Shown here one piece after another: positions 7,695 to 16,806 of a DNA stretch of 64,000 bases (position 1 is its first letter; every line of letters starts with the position of its first letter). Location of the stretch: assembly GCF_028746185.1 (NCBI RefSeq), contig NZ_JAQIVH010000005.1, positions 1-64,000 on the forward strand, given 5' to 3'. A program made the translations under genes and the position numbers. The notes under the pieces were generated by a model that made no database searches, was not told the origin of the DNA, and saw only the letters and a list, made by a program, of their open reading frames with translations. The stretch comes from Paenibacillus_E qinlingensis (GTDB lineage Bacteria > Bacillota > Bacilli > Paenibacillales > NBRC-103111).

Positions 7695-9446
7695 ATGAAA
7701 TTTTTTCGCAGTAAATGGTTCATTTTGATTGTGGCAATTCTCGTTTGCGCTGGTGGTTCCTATGTGTATCTAACGAAAGGGAAGAAAACCAAAGCAGCAG
7801 AGACGAAAGAAGTTACGGTAGATGTCAAAAAAGGGAACATACGCTCATCTGTTTCGGGAACTGCTCAATTTGAGCCTAAGGATACCCAAACGATTTCGTC
7901 TACAGAAAATGCTCTCATAAAATCGATTAACCTGACTCGTAATCAAACGGTTAAAGCGGGAGATGTTCTGATCGAGCTGACAAGCTCAAACTTGGAAAAC
8001 GATCTTCAAGATGCCAAAACGACTTATGAGCAATTGGAGAAGGATTTGAAAACGAAGGAGCAACAAAGAGGAATAACTGGTGTTACTGCACCTATTAGCG
8101 GGAAATTAACGTACGCCAATATTGATGTTGGCGCAACGATTAATAAATCGACGAAAATCGCTACGATTGGCGATGCCAGTACTCTAACCGTTACCTTGCC
8201 ATTTTTTGTGGAGGATGCTGCGCAATTACATAAAGGCGATACCATTGACATAACGGTTGATGGCTTCATGATCACCAAAACAGGAACAATAGCAGCCATT
8301 TCCAAAGATCCGAAATCGGATGGTAAGGGTGGTAAGCTTGTTGATATCGATATTCAAATTAAGAATGACAATTCCATGGATGCAGGTTTGAATGCAATGG
8401 GATCTGCGACGATTGGCGGACGTGCGGTTGATTCGCAAGGGAAAGCAGCACTTCAGTACGTGCAGGTTGCTACAATTCTTGCAGGAACGACGGGGAGTAT
8501 CTCCACATTGCCTTTCAAAACAGGTGTAATTGTACACCAAGGTGATCTGCTTGCCGCCTTCCTGAATGATACCTTAGACGATGATATCACGACGGCGCAA
8601 GCTGCCCTTGAGCGTCAGAAGTTGAAGGTTGATGCGGCACAAGATCGCGTAACTGCCTTGAAAATTCTTGCTCCTTTCGATGGCGTATTTTCAACCGATT
8701 TCGTGAATAAAAAAGTAGATATACTTAGCAACTTCCGACCTGGAACGAGGGTTACAAGCGGTACGCAGTTTGGTACTGTAGCAAGTTTTGCTAAAATGCA
8801 GCTTCCAGTTCAAGTGGATGAGCTTGATTTGCCTAATATTAAAGTAGGCATGAAAGCCGAAATTAAAGTTGACTCTTTCCCTGGACGCAATTTCCCAGCA
8901 GAAGTGACACAAGTCTCTACGGTTGGTACAACTACGAACGGAGTAACGTTCTATGACGTTATCCTGGCCACTGAGAATAAAGATAATCTGTTGAAATATG
9001 GGATGACAGCAACAGGCGAAATTTTGATTCAGGATAAGAAAGATGTGCTTTATATCCCGCCAGAAGCGCTTCAACTGCAACGTGGTAAACGTGTTGTAAC
9101 GGTGAAGAAAGCGGATGGAACATCAGAACCCGAACATGAAGTTAAAATTGGTATACGTTCGACTACACAAATAGAGATCACAGAAGGACTTAAAGAGGGC
9201 GACAAAGTCGTATTGCCTGCGGCTGTGAGAAGACAGCAGAATTTAAGTACAGATGAGATCAATCGCTTAAGACAGCAATTCCAGCAAGGCGGCGGAGCCG
9301 GTGGAGCAGGTGGCTTTGGCGGTGGCGGAGCAGGTGGCTTCCAGCAAGGTGGAGCAGGTGGAGCTGGCGGAGCAGCAGGTGGTAATGCTGGTGGTGCTGC
9401 ACAGCGTACTACTGGTGGTGGTAATGCCGGTGGCGGTAACAGATAA
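7695..9446 (+). CDS. MacA/YknX-like efflux adaptor (HlyD family)
   Basis: This 583-residue membrane-fusion adaptor couples an ABC efflux pump to the envelope. It has one N-terminal membrane anchor (about residues 8-27), biotinyl-lipoyl-like and beta-barrel segments (GNIRSSVSGTAQFEP; TAPISGKLTYAN; APFDGVFST), and a coiled-coil hairpin region. The C-terminal roughly 55 residues are almost only Gly, Ala and Gln with a basic end, encoded by low-complexity DNA. That tail is unusual for the family. AAGGGGG lies upstream of the ATG. The gene is first in an operon with the ATPase (28 bases on), permease and secreted repeat protein. The substrate is unknown. Confidence 0.88.
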   Translation: MKFFRSKWFILIVAILVCAGGSYVYLTKGKKTKAAETKEVTVDVKKGNIRSSVSGTAQFEPKDTQTISSTENALIKSINLTRNQTVKAGDVLIELTSSNLENDLQDAKTTYEQLEKDLKTKEQQRGITGVTAPISGKLTYANIDVGATINKSTKIATIGDASTLTVTLPFFVEDAAQLHKGDTIDITVDGFMITKTGTIAAISKDPKSDGKGGKLVDIDIQIKNDNSMDAGLNAMGSATIGGRAVDSQGKAALQYVQVATILAGTTGSISTLPFKTGVIVHQGDLLAAFLNDTLDDDITTAQAALERQKLKVDAAQDRVTALKILAPFDGVFSTDFVNKKVDILSNFRPGTRVTSGTQFGTVASFAKMQLPVQVDELDLPNIKVGMKAEIKVDSFPGRNFPAEVTQVSTVGTTTNGVTFYDVILATENKDNLLKYGMTATGEILIQDKKDVLYIPPEALQLQRGKRVVTVKKADGTSEPEHEVKIGIRSTTQIEITEGLKEGDKVVLPAAVRRQQNLSTDEINRLRQQFQQGGGAGGAGGFGGGGAGGFQQGGAGGAGGAAGGNAGGAAQRTTGGGNAGGGNR

Positions 9447-9474
9447 GGCTGCCCTGAAAGGAGCTATTTCTTTG

Positions 9475-10194
9475 ATGAATATCATTGAACTGAAAGATAT
9501 AACGAAAACGTACAGGCGCGGAGAGGAAGATCTTCCCATTCTGCGTAACATATCGTTAACTGTTGCCGAAGGTGATTTCGTTGCTATTATCGGACCCAGT
9601 GGATCCGGTAAATCGACACTGATGAATACGATCGGTCTGTTGGATGTACCAACATCAGGCAGCTATATCTTGGACGGTGTCGTAACGGAGCGAATGAGTG
9701 ATAATGAGTTGGCAGAGCTTAGAAATCAGAAAATCGGCTTTATTTTCCAACAGTTTAATCTGCTCCCCCGACTAACTGCGATGGAAAACGTGGAGCTCCC
9801 GATGATCTATGCTGGCATTTCGAAGAAAGAGCGTAAGGAACGTGCCAATGCCATGTTGAAAATGCTCGGCATGGGCGAACGTGGTCATCACCGTCCAAGC
9901 GAGTTGTCTGGTGGCCAGCAGCAACGGGTAGCTATTGCGCGTGCATTGGCGATCTCACCCTCTCTGATTTTGGCCGATGAGCCTACAGGAGCTTTGGACT
10001 CACGTACGGGTGAAGAAGTGTTGGAGCTAATCCTTCAGCTCAACGCACAGGGTAATACCATTGTTCTCATTACGCATGATCATCATATTGCTGACAATGC
10101 GAAACGTGTCGTTGCTCTTCGTGACGGAATAATCGTGGATGACTATCGGAATGACACGAAGAAGGCTCTGTTGCAGCAAGAGGTGAGCGTATGA
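9475..10194 (+). CDS. MacB-type ABC transporter ATP-binding protein
   Basis: This 240-residue ATPase of the LolD/MacB/YknY group powers the efflux complex. Visible motifs are Walker A GPSGSGKST, Q-loop IFQQFNLL, signature LSGGQQQRVA, Walker B LILADEPTG and the switch His in LITHDHH. The chosen ATG at 9475 follows AGGAG at 9459-9463. Upstream in-frame codons would read through the Gly-rich tail of the adaptor in another frame. The stop overlaps the permease start by four bases, which implies tight co-translation. Confidence 0.95.
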   Translation: MNIIELKDITKTYRRGEEDLPILRNISLTVAEGDFVAIIGPSGSGKSTLMNTIGLLDVPTSGSYILDGVVTERMSDNELAELRNQKIGFIFQQFNLLPRLTAMENVELPMIYAGISKKERKERANAMLKMLGMGERGHHRPSELSGGQQQRVAIARALAISPSLILADEPTGALDSRTGEEVLELILQLNAQGNTIVLITHDHHIADNAKRVVALRDGIIVDDYRNDTKKALLQQEVSV

Positions 10195-11369
10195 AGGTAA
10201 GTGAACTGATCCGGATGTCGCTTCGGACCATCATTTCAAGTCCGATGCGTACATTTCTGACCATGCTTGGTGTTATTATTGGCGTAAGTTCCGTTGTCAC
10301 ACTGGTTTCCATCGGTCAAGGAACTTCAGAAGCGATTGCGAAGCAATACGAGAATATGGGAACGAATCTGCTCGTCGTGACAGCGACGGGGAACGGTCGA
10401 GCGACACAGCTCAGCTATGATGATTTGATGAATTTTGAGAATTTCCCAGAATTCAAATCCATTGCGCCAACGATGTCCAAGAATGGTTCTAATGTTAAAT
10501 ATGATCGCACGCAAGAAAAATATAACGTACTTGGCACGAATGACCGCTATTTCGACATTATTAAAGCGGCTATCGACAAAGGTCGAAATTTGTCGCCGAC
10601 GGACCTCGAATTTCGTTCGAATGTCGCTATTCTGGGCAGTGAAGTGACGAAAAAATTCTTTGGGACACTTAACCCAGTAGGCGAAAATATCAACATCGAT
10701 GGTGTTGTTTTTAACGTGATCGGGACACTCAAGGAAAAGGGATCCAACATTGGCGGAGCTTCCGTAGACAGCTCTGTGATCGTGCCGTTAGAATCTGCTA
10801 GACGTCAATTCAAGCTGGGCCAAATTCGAACAACGTATGTCGAAGCACCTACGAAGGACGATATTTATACAGCGCAAGAGACAATGAAGCAGTACCTAAC
10901 GTATAAGTTCAAGAGCGATACAGGCTTTGTATTAACGAATCAGGACGAACTGTTGAAAGCACGGACTGAAGCAACGAATACACTTACGAATCAATTAGTG
11001 GCGGTTGCTCTGATTTCCTTGCTTGTCGGTGGTATTGGAATCATGAATATTATGTTGGTTACGGTAAGTGAACGAACACGTGAAATTGGGATTCGCAAAT
11101 CTATTGGCGCAAAGCGTCGCAATATTTTGCTGCAATTCCTGGTGGAAGCGGTTGTGATCAGTGGAATGGGTGGTTTAATCGGACTTCTCATCGGTATCGG
11201 CTTCTCATATGCACTGCCATATTTTAGTCCGAAGCAATCGACCAGTCTTTCCTTTGATGTAGGCCTTTATTCCTTCTTATTCTCTGTTTTAGTCGGAGTG
11301 GTTTTCGGTTTGTATCCGGCAAACAAAGCATCTAAACTGCGTCCGATTGACGCATTGCGTTCTGACTAA
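10191..11369 (+). CDS. MacB/FtsX-type ABC transporter permease
   Basis: This 392-residue protein has TM1 at about residues 18-40, a large extracellular MacB_PCD domain, and three C-terminal TM helices forming the FtsX domain (LVAVALISLLVGGIGIMNIML; then VSERTREIGIRKSIGAKR before TM3). This is the mechanotransmission architecture of MacB/YknZ pumps, which export peptides, macrolides or toxins. It overlaps the ATPase gene and is followed 24 bases later by the secreted repeat protein. The substrate cannot be read from sequence. Confidence 0.95.
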   Translation: MKVSELIRMSLRTIISSPMRTFLTMLGVIIGVSSVVTLVSIGQGTSEAIAKQYENMGTNLLVVTATGNGRATQLSYDDLMNFENFPEFKSIAPTMSKNGSNVKYDRTQEKYNVLGTNDRYFDIIKAAIDKGRNLSPTDLEFRSNVAILGSEVTKKFFGTLNPVGENINIDGVVFNVIGTLKEKGSNIGGASVDSSVIVPLESARRQFKLGQIRTTYVEAPTKDDIYTAQETMKQYLTYKFKSDTGFVLTNQDELLKARTEATNTLTNQLVAVALISLLVGGIGIMNIMLVTVSERTREIGIRKSIGAKRRNILLQFLVEAVVISGMGGLIGLLIGIGFSYALPYFSPKQSTSLSFDVGLYSFLFSVLVGVVFGLYPANKASKLRPIDALRSD

Positions 11370-11393
11370 ATGTAACTACAAGGAGGACTCCCT

Positions 11394-13550
11394 GTGATCC
11401 AACAACGTAAGATGAAACGACTGCTCAGTCGTTCGGCTTTATTGCTAACTGCTGCAAGCTTCTTAACACTTCCACTGGCAACATCAGCTTTCGCTGGTAA
11501 GGAAGGTGTATTTCTCAGTGATTCCGTCTATTTTACTTTAGACAAAGTGTCGTTATCTGTGGGAGCCGATGATGGTTCGCTTCGCTTCTCATTAGGTTTG
11601 AATAACCATAGTAATTCCATCGTCGATTTCAATAATTATGGTGTAAAAGTCATAGACGCGAATGGCATTACGTATACAGCGAAGCTCAATGAGAAGGTTG
11701 TTGCTCGTGTGAAGGCAGGAGAGACGGGGACGTTTAAATTTACGTCAGAAATTCCGAATAACCTGACACCTTCCGATTTGAAGGTTGATATTTTCCGTTG
11801 GAATAATAACTCGACATCAGATATCGGTGCACTTTCTGTCGAATCTGCGATGATCGAAACAGGTCAGACGTTGGAACAACAAGCCGTTATTAATTTAAAA
11901 GAGATTGATACGACGCTTGCAGAAGAAACGTTAGTTACCGCAAAATTAGGACATAGCTATAAAGTGTACAAAGATGGCGTGTGGATGGTTTATACAGATC
12001 TGACTCTGTCCAACGAAAGCAGCGCAAGCGTGAAGCTGCCAGAAGGACTAGAACTCAATTTCCAAGATAGCAAAGGGCTGACGTATGGCGCTCAGTTTGT
12101 TGCTAGTGTAGGTGCCTTGCTTCCTGATCAACCAGTGACCGTGAGGCTTCAAGCGGCGGTTCCCGCTTCACTAGATACGAATAAATTATCACTGCTGTTC
12201 TCGCCCAAAGGAAAAGTGAAAACGACACTCCTTGGTACACTGAATGCAGCCAAAACATTCTCAGTAAGCCGTCTAGGCGATAAAACGCCGTACCCGAATA
12301 ACGAGGAGAGCAATGCTTTGAACGGGCTAGTTATTTCGACTTCATGGGCATCAGCTATTCAGCAAACAGATGGGTTACATGTGCAGGCGAATGTGACATT
12401 GACGAATGAAAGTGATGGGATTGTTACAGTTCCTAGCTTGACTGGAGAATTCCAGGCGAGTCGTAGTAATGTAGGCGTGACCTCGAGTGATAATGCCGTT
12501 CGTTCTGCTTATTTATCTCCGAATGAGTCGACTACGTTCCATTTCCAAGGTGTAGTACCTGCTTCGCTCAATGCAGAAGCGTTACAATTGGTCGTGCTTG
12601 AGAAGCAAAGTGGGACTGCCCCCACTACAACAGGAACAGGCACTGGATCAGGAGCAGCAACAGGAACAGGAACAGGTGCCACAGGCAACACGGATAATAC
12701 GAAGCAAGCAGTATCTCTGCCCGTTTCCGTGACTTCACTTGCAGGTGCTGGCGTTGCTGGTGAAGCGACGACTTATGCTGCTGCGCAGGCGTATAAGATT
12801 GGTGATCCATTTAAGTTAGCGTCAACGAATAGCATAGATTCGAATATGGATATGTCACTTGTTGAGCTTGGGATGAGTGTAAACACAGACTTCGGGTATA
12901 AGACAGTTGTTGCGAAATATAAATTAACGAATAAGAGTACGACAACATTGGCTTTGCCTGATTTCCAAACCGATCTGACAAATGAAGAGGGCTACACCTA
13001 TACTGGTGTTCGTCAAACCAATGTGGCCAAAACGATTACACCGAACACGAGCTATGTGTTGAATTACTCTTACATGGTGCCAGATAGTGAGGATGCAGAT
13101 AAACTGGCATTAAGTCTATATGACACGAATCGTTTGGCAATCGGTTCATACAAAACGGAAGTACAGCCAATTCCAGCAACGGGTCCTATTTCTGTGTATC
13201 CATTTACAATCGACTTCGATGATTACTCACTAAGCGCTACCTATAGCAAAGATAATTCCTATAGCTATCGTCTGCGATTAGATCTAGATGTACAGCGACA
13301 AGCGCAAGTCATCACGGATGCGAATTTCTCTTCCCTTGTGTTTGAGGTTGTGGATACGGAAGGACGTCTACTGAGCTCTAAACCAATGACCTTTACGGGG
13401 CAGCAACGTATATTGTCCGGCGTTCAGTTCCTCGAATTTAACAATATTAGGTCTGAGCAAATTACTTCAGACTCGTATTTCAACATTTATGAGGTTATTA
13501 CCACGCCAAATGGTGAAGCGAAACGTTTGATCCGTACGATTAAGCCATAA
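11394..13550 (+). CDS. Secreted protein with four related beta-rich repeats, last gene of the efflux operon
   Basis: This 718-residue protein starts at GTG 11394, six bases after AAGGAGGA. The signal peptide runs to about residue 35 (TSAFA). I do not recognise a named family. Four stretches share one pattern: an N-x-S/N-x-S strand opening, then an aromatic-Gly-x-x-Y segment, then an L-x-P-x-x turn and a V/I-P-x-x-L-x-x-x-x-L strand (beginning NHSNSIVD, TLSNESSAS, TLTNESDGI, KLTNKSTTT). They look like repeated beta-sandwich domains. A Thr/Gly/Ala linker separates repeats three and four. Position implies a surface partner or exported accessory of the pump. A terminator follows. Confidence 0.7.
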   Translation: MIQQRKMKRLLSRSALLLTAASFLTLPLATSAFAGKEGVFLSDSVYFTLDKVSLSVGADDGSLRFSLGLNNHSNSIVDFNNYGVKVIDANGITYTAKLNEKVVARVKAGETGTFKFTSEIPNNLTPSDLKVDIFRWNNNSTSDIGALSVESAMIETGQTLEQQAVINLKEIDTTLAEETLVTAKLGHSYKVYKDGVWMVYTDLTLSNESSASVKLPEGLELNFQDSKGLTYGAQFVASVGALLPDQPVTVRLQAAVPASLDTNKLSLLFSPKGKVKTTLLGTLNAAKTFSVSRLGDKTPYPNNEESNALNGLVISTSWASAIQQTDGLHVQANVTLTNESDGIVTVPSLTGEFQASRSNVGVTSSDNAVRSAYLSPNESTTFHFQGVVPASLNAEALQLVVLEKQSGTAPTTTGTGTGSGAATGTGTGATGNTDNTKQAVSLPVSVTSLAGAGVAGEATTYAAAQAYKIGDPFKLASTNSIDSNMDMSLVELGMSVNTDFGYKTVVAKYKLTNKSTTTLALPDFQTDLTNEEGYTYTGVRQTNVAKTITPNTSYVLNYSYMVPDSEDADKLALSLYDTNRLAIGSYKTEVQPIPATGPISVYPFTIDFDDYSLSATYSKDNSYSYRLRLDLDVQRQAQVITDANFSSLVFEVVDTEGRLLSSKPMTFTGQQRILSGVQFLEFNNIRSEQITSDSYFNIYEVITTPNGEAKRLIRTIKP

Positions 13551-13561
13551 CGGTTGCAAAT

Positions 13562-13605
13562 AAAAAAAAGAGTAGGTCCAGTAACTAACTGGATCTACTC
13601 TTTTT
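13562..13605. terminator. Bidirectional rho-independent terminator
   Basis: AAAAAAGAGTAGGTCCAGT pairs with AACTGGATCTACTCTTTTT around a short loop. It serves the efflux operon on the plus strand and carbonic anhydrase on the minus strand, whose stop codon abuts it. Confidence 0.9.
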
Positions 13606-14184
13606 CTATTCTAGCTCTGATGCAACTGGATATGCCGCATCAACAAGATCTATGCGACCTGTTTCTGGGTCGATGATCATGCCGTGCACAGGTAAATTTT
13701 TGGGAAGTAAAGGATGATTCCGAATGATATTAACACTTTTCTCGATGCCCTCGCGCACATGCTCGAAACCAGTGAGCCAGCGTTTAAGGTCAATGCCAGC
13801 ATGTCCCAAGGTTTCAATGACATCGTCAGAGATTCCTCTACTTTTTGCGTTGGCTATAACTGTTTCCGAGTTAAGACCTGTCATACCACAATCATAGTGC
13901 CCAATGACGAATACTTCATCCGCTTCCAGTTGATAGACAGCGACGATAATGCTGCGCATCAGACTACCAAAGGGGTGAGAGATAATGGCACCGGCATTTT
14001 TCAAAATTTTGGCATCCCCATTATGTAAATTCATGGCTTTAGGGAGTAATTCAACTAATCGTGTATCCATACATGTGACAACGACCATTTTCTTGTCTGG
14101 AAACTTCGTGGTCAGAAATTCTTGATATTGTTTCGTTTCTACGAAATCCTTGTTGTAGCTCATAATCTCATTGACTAAAGACAT
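13606..14184 (-). CDS. Beta-class carbonic anhydrase
   Basis: This 192-residue enzyme interconverts CO2 and bicarbonate in the cytosol. The zinc site is complete: C38 and the D40/R42 dyad in CMDTR, and H96 and C99 in GHYDCGM. The start at 14184 (MSLVNEIM) follows GGAGGG at ideal spacing. An upstream in-frame ATG at 14217 lacks a site. The length is typical for the small bacterial branch. It is convergent with the efflux operon and 51 bases downstream of the HesB-like gene, with which it may be transcribed. Confidence 0.95.
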   Translation of the reverse strand: MSLVNEIMSYNKDFVETKQYQEFLTTKFPDKKMVVVTCMDTRLVELLPKAMNLHNGDAKILKNAGAIISHPFGSLMRSIIVAVYQLEADEVFVIGHYDCGMTGLNSETVIANAKSRGISDDVIETLGHAGIDLKRWLTGFEHVREGIEKSVNIIRNHPLLPKNLPVHGMIIDPETGRIDLVDAAYPVASELE

Positions 14185-14235
14185 GGTATTCCCTCCAAGT
14201 AAGTTGATGTGCTGCATGTCTATGTTTGTGCAGCT

Positions 14236-14559
14236 TTATCGTTTATCGACTAAGCTCATACCCGCATTGTAAATCTGATTATTACTCTTCAGTATATAGG
14301 ATTTATTGCCTTCATGGAAGTCGATTTTCATGTTGTCCTCAAAAAAGATCTCATCCTTCGCTTTATAAATCAATGGAATCGTGTCGGTTACTGCAGCGAT
14401 ATCATCTGCATTTGCCGCAGGAACCAACCACAAAGTAGGTACGCCATTGACGGAGCAGCCACAGCCTTCTGTATCAAAAACGAGCTTAAGTAACGTATTA
14501 TTTTGATCCATCCACGGCGTTAAGCGTTGTTTTGCTGTATCGGTAAATGTAATGTTCAT
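14236..14559 (-). CDS. HesB/IscA-like iron-sulfur biosynthesis family protein
   Basis: This 107-residue protein belongs to the Fe-S_biosyn (HesB-like) fold, as in Bacillus YqkB. The start MNITFTDTAKQRL, a CGCSVNG loop and IFFEDNMKIDFHE match that group. It lacks the two C-terminal cysteines of true A-type scaffold proteins, so a scaffold role is uncertain. A GAGGAGATGACCCC site precedes the ATG on the minus strand. It is divergent from the M32 carboxypeptidase. Confidence 0.8.
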   Translation of the reverse strand: MNITFTDTAKQRLTPWMDQNNTLLKLVFDTEGCGCSVNGVPTLWLVPAANADDIAAVTDTIPLIYKAKDEIFFEDNMKIDFHEGNKSYILKSNNQIYNAGMSLVDKR

Positions 14560-14702
14560 GGGGTCATCTCCTCACGTAGTTGCACATCAAATAGCCTAAT
14601 AAATGAAGACTAGTCCTCATTCTACCACATTCAGACCGAAATTTGATTCTAACCCTCGTTGGAAGTATGATAATTATGAAACATTTGGGAGGAGATGAGC
14701 AC

Positions 14703-16223
14703 ATGAGTGTTGGTGTTGTAAATGCCAAATTGGCATCGTTCAAAGCTTATGTTCGTAAAATGAAGCAGTACGAAGAGGCAATCTCTTTGATCTATTGGGA
14801 CATGCGGACAGGTGCTCCAAAAAAAGGGATCGAAACGCGTTCAGAGGTTGTCGGTGAACTCTCCACCGAGGTATTTCGAATGTCTACGTCTGATGAGATG
14901 GGTGACTACGTCAAGTTCTTCATGCAGCCGGCTGAGCTGGAGCAATTAGATCCCATTTCCCGCAAAATGGTGCAGGAATGCAAGAAAGAATATGATCGCA
15001 GCAAAAAAATTCCAGCTGAGAAATATCAAGCCTATGTCGTGTTAACTTCACAAGCGGAGTCAGCATGGGAAGGTGCGAAGCATAATTCGGATTGGGCTTC
15101 TTTTCAGCCATATTTGGAGAAAATCGTGGCAACTACGCAGGAGTTTATTGAGCTGTGGGGCTATGAAGGGCATAAATATAACACATTGCTGGATATGTAC
15201 GAGCCAGGGATGACCGTTGAAAAACTGGACGAAGTATTCGGTTCCCTCCGAGAAAAGGCAGTGCCGCTCCTAGCGCGCATTAGTGCTTCGGCAAATCAGC
15301 CGGATCGTTCTTTCTTAGATCAACAATTTGATATTGGCAAGCAGAAGCAATTCTCTCTCTCCATTTTGAAACAGATGCAATATGACTTTGAAGCGGGTCG
15401 TTTGGATGAAACCGTTCACCCGTTTGCAACTGCTTTGAATCCAGGCGATGTGCGAATTACGACGCGATATTTGCCCAATGACATCACATCAGCCTTGTTC
15501 GGAACAATTCATGAGGGCGGACATGCGCTTTATGAGCAAAATATTTCTACTGACCTTGTAGGCACCAATCTGTGCTCAGGAACATCCATGGGGATTCATG
15601 AGTCGCAGTCCCGCTTCTGGGAGAACGTCATCGGCCGCAGCAAACAGTTCTGGAATCGCTATTACGGTGAACTTCAGACGACATTTAGCGGGCAAATTGA
15701 TGAAATAGGCGTAGATGATTTTTATCGTGCGATTAACCACATTGAGCCATCCTTGATTCGAATTGAAGCGGATGAGCTTACGTACAACTTACATATCATG
15801 ATTCGTTATGAGCTGGAAAAAGGGTTATTCAGCGGAACGATTGCTGTAGCTGATTTGCCTGCGGCGTGGAATGCCAAATACGAGGAGTATTTGGGTGTGA
15901 CACCTCCGAACGACGGCGAAGGCGTCCTTCAGGATGTGCACTGGTCTGGCGGAGCGTTCGGTTATTTCCCATCGTATGCACTAGGCAACATGTACGCGGC
16001 GCAATTCACGAACACGCTACGTAAAGAATTACCGAACTTTGATAGCTTAATTGCCGAAGGCAACCTAGCACCGATTAAAGAGTGGCTAACGGAGAAGGTG
16101 TACCAGCATGGCAAGCTGCTGACCCCGAACGAAATCATTCAACAAGTAACAGGCGAGCCGTTGAATCCGGAGTACTTGGTGGCGTACCTAGAAGAGAAGT
16201 ACTCGGAAGTTTATGGGATTTAG
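14703..16223 (+). CDS. M32 family carboxypeptidase (Taq-type)
   Basis: This 506-residue zinc carboxypeptidase removes C-terminal amino acids from peptides in the cytosol. The zinc motif is HEGGH (H270, E271, H274), with the third ligand in the downstream GIHESQSRFWEN helix. Other family blocks include IYWDMRTGAPKKG near the start and GYFPSYALGNMYAAQ near the end. The chosen ATG at 14703 follows GGGAGGAG. Earlier in-frame ATGs at 14643 and 14676 have no ribosome site. Length fits the family, about 500 residues. It is transcribed alone and followed by a strong terminator. Confidence 0.95.
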   Translation: MSVGVVNAKLASFKAYVRKMKQYEEAISLIYWDMRTGAPKKGIETRSEVVGELSTEVFRMSTSDEMGDYVKFFMQPAELEQLDPISRKMVQECKKEYDRSKKIPAEKYQAYVVLTSQAESAWEGAKHNSDWASFQPYLEKIVATTQEFIELWGYEGHKYNTLLDMYEPGMTVEKLDEVFGSLREKAVPLLARISASANQPDRSFLDQQFDIGKQKQFSLSILKQMQYDFEAGRLDETVHPFATALNPGDVRITTRYLPNDITSALFGTIHEGGHALYEQNISTDLVGTNLCSGTSMGIHESQSRFWENVIGRSKQFWNRYYGELQTTFSGQIDEIGVDDFYRAINHIEPSLIRIEADELTYNLHIMIRYELEKGLFSGTIAVADLPAAWNAKYEEYLGVTPPNDGEGVLQDVHWSGGAFGYFPSYALGNMYAAQFTNTLRKELPNFDSLIAEGNLAPIKEWLTEKVYQHGKLLTPNEIIQQVTGEPLNPEYLVAYLEEKYSEVYGI

Positions 16224-16251
16224 TAATTATAGAGTAGTAAATTAGGAATGA

Positions 16252-16296
16252 AACAGCTTTCCACGACGATTTGTTTCGTTGTGGGAGCTGTTTTTT
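16252..16296 (+). terminator. Rho-independent terminator after the M32 carboxypeptidase
   Basis: AACAGCT..CCACGAC pairs with GTTGTGG..AGCTGTT, followed by TTTTTT. Confidence 0.88.
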
Positions 16297-16394
16297 CGTG
16301 TTGCTATTTGTCTCATCAACAGCTACTCCCGCGATCAACTGCCATCTCAAGGTTAACTTTCCCACCCACCACCACCAAGCTCCCCCTCTACATC

Positions 16395-16582
16395 AAAGTT
16401 GCAAATAGGCATCTCTTATTAGCACCATTAGTACGTTTGAGCAAAATTGATGCATATAGGCACTTATTTTTGTGATTTCATCCCATTTTGCGATAAATAT
16501 TGAAAAATAGTTGCACTTTCGCACTTAATTCTAATTTGCTCCCCAAAAAGCAACAAAAAGTTGCTCATTTGCACTTTTACCA
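16395..16582. repeat. Cluster of four degenerate intergenic repeats with a TGC-N6-GCA dyad
   Basis: The 16297-16806 interval has no convincing gene. It holds four copies of a word containing TGC-N6-GCA, beginning near 16398, 16449, 16509 and 16559 (spacings 51, 60 and 50). The outer trinucleotides are kept in all four while the six inner bases vary. Copies are preceded by AAAG, AAAT or AAATAG and followed by CTTATT, CTTATTTTT, CTTAATTCT or CTTTTA. The layout matches clusters at 1.34-1.48 kb and 50.1-50.3 kb. Confidence 0.6.
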
Positions 16583-16806
16583 ACAGAGAAGTCGCCAACT
16601 TCGCCGATTCGCCTCGAAAGGATTGCGGTACGCTCAAACCCTCATTCAATCCCTCAACATGTCTTCGTGCACACGCACAAACACATCGGCATCTTCGTTT
16701 TAAATCCCAAATTTTATAAACACCAACAGCTTTTCTGGAAGAACCATTAACCGACGTCTGGGCTCCTGCATAGGATACATTACAATTCAAATCGGAGGGA
16801 CGTCCT

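Noticed and set aside
16395..16582. CRISPR array
   Set aside because: The repeats are degenerate 12-16 base words at uneven 50-60 bp spacing, with no exact repeat of 23-40 bases and no cas genes in the window.
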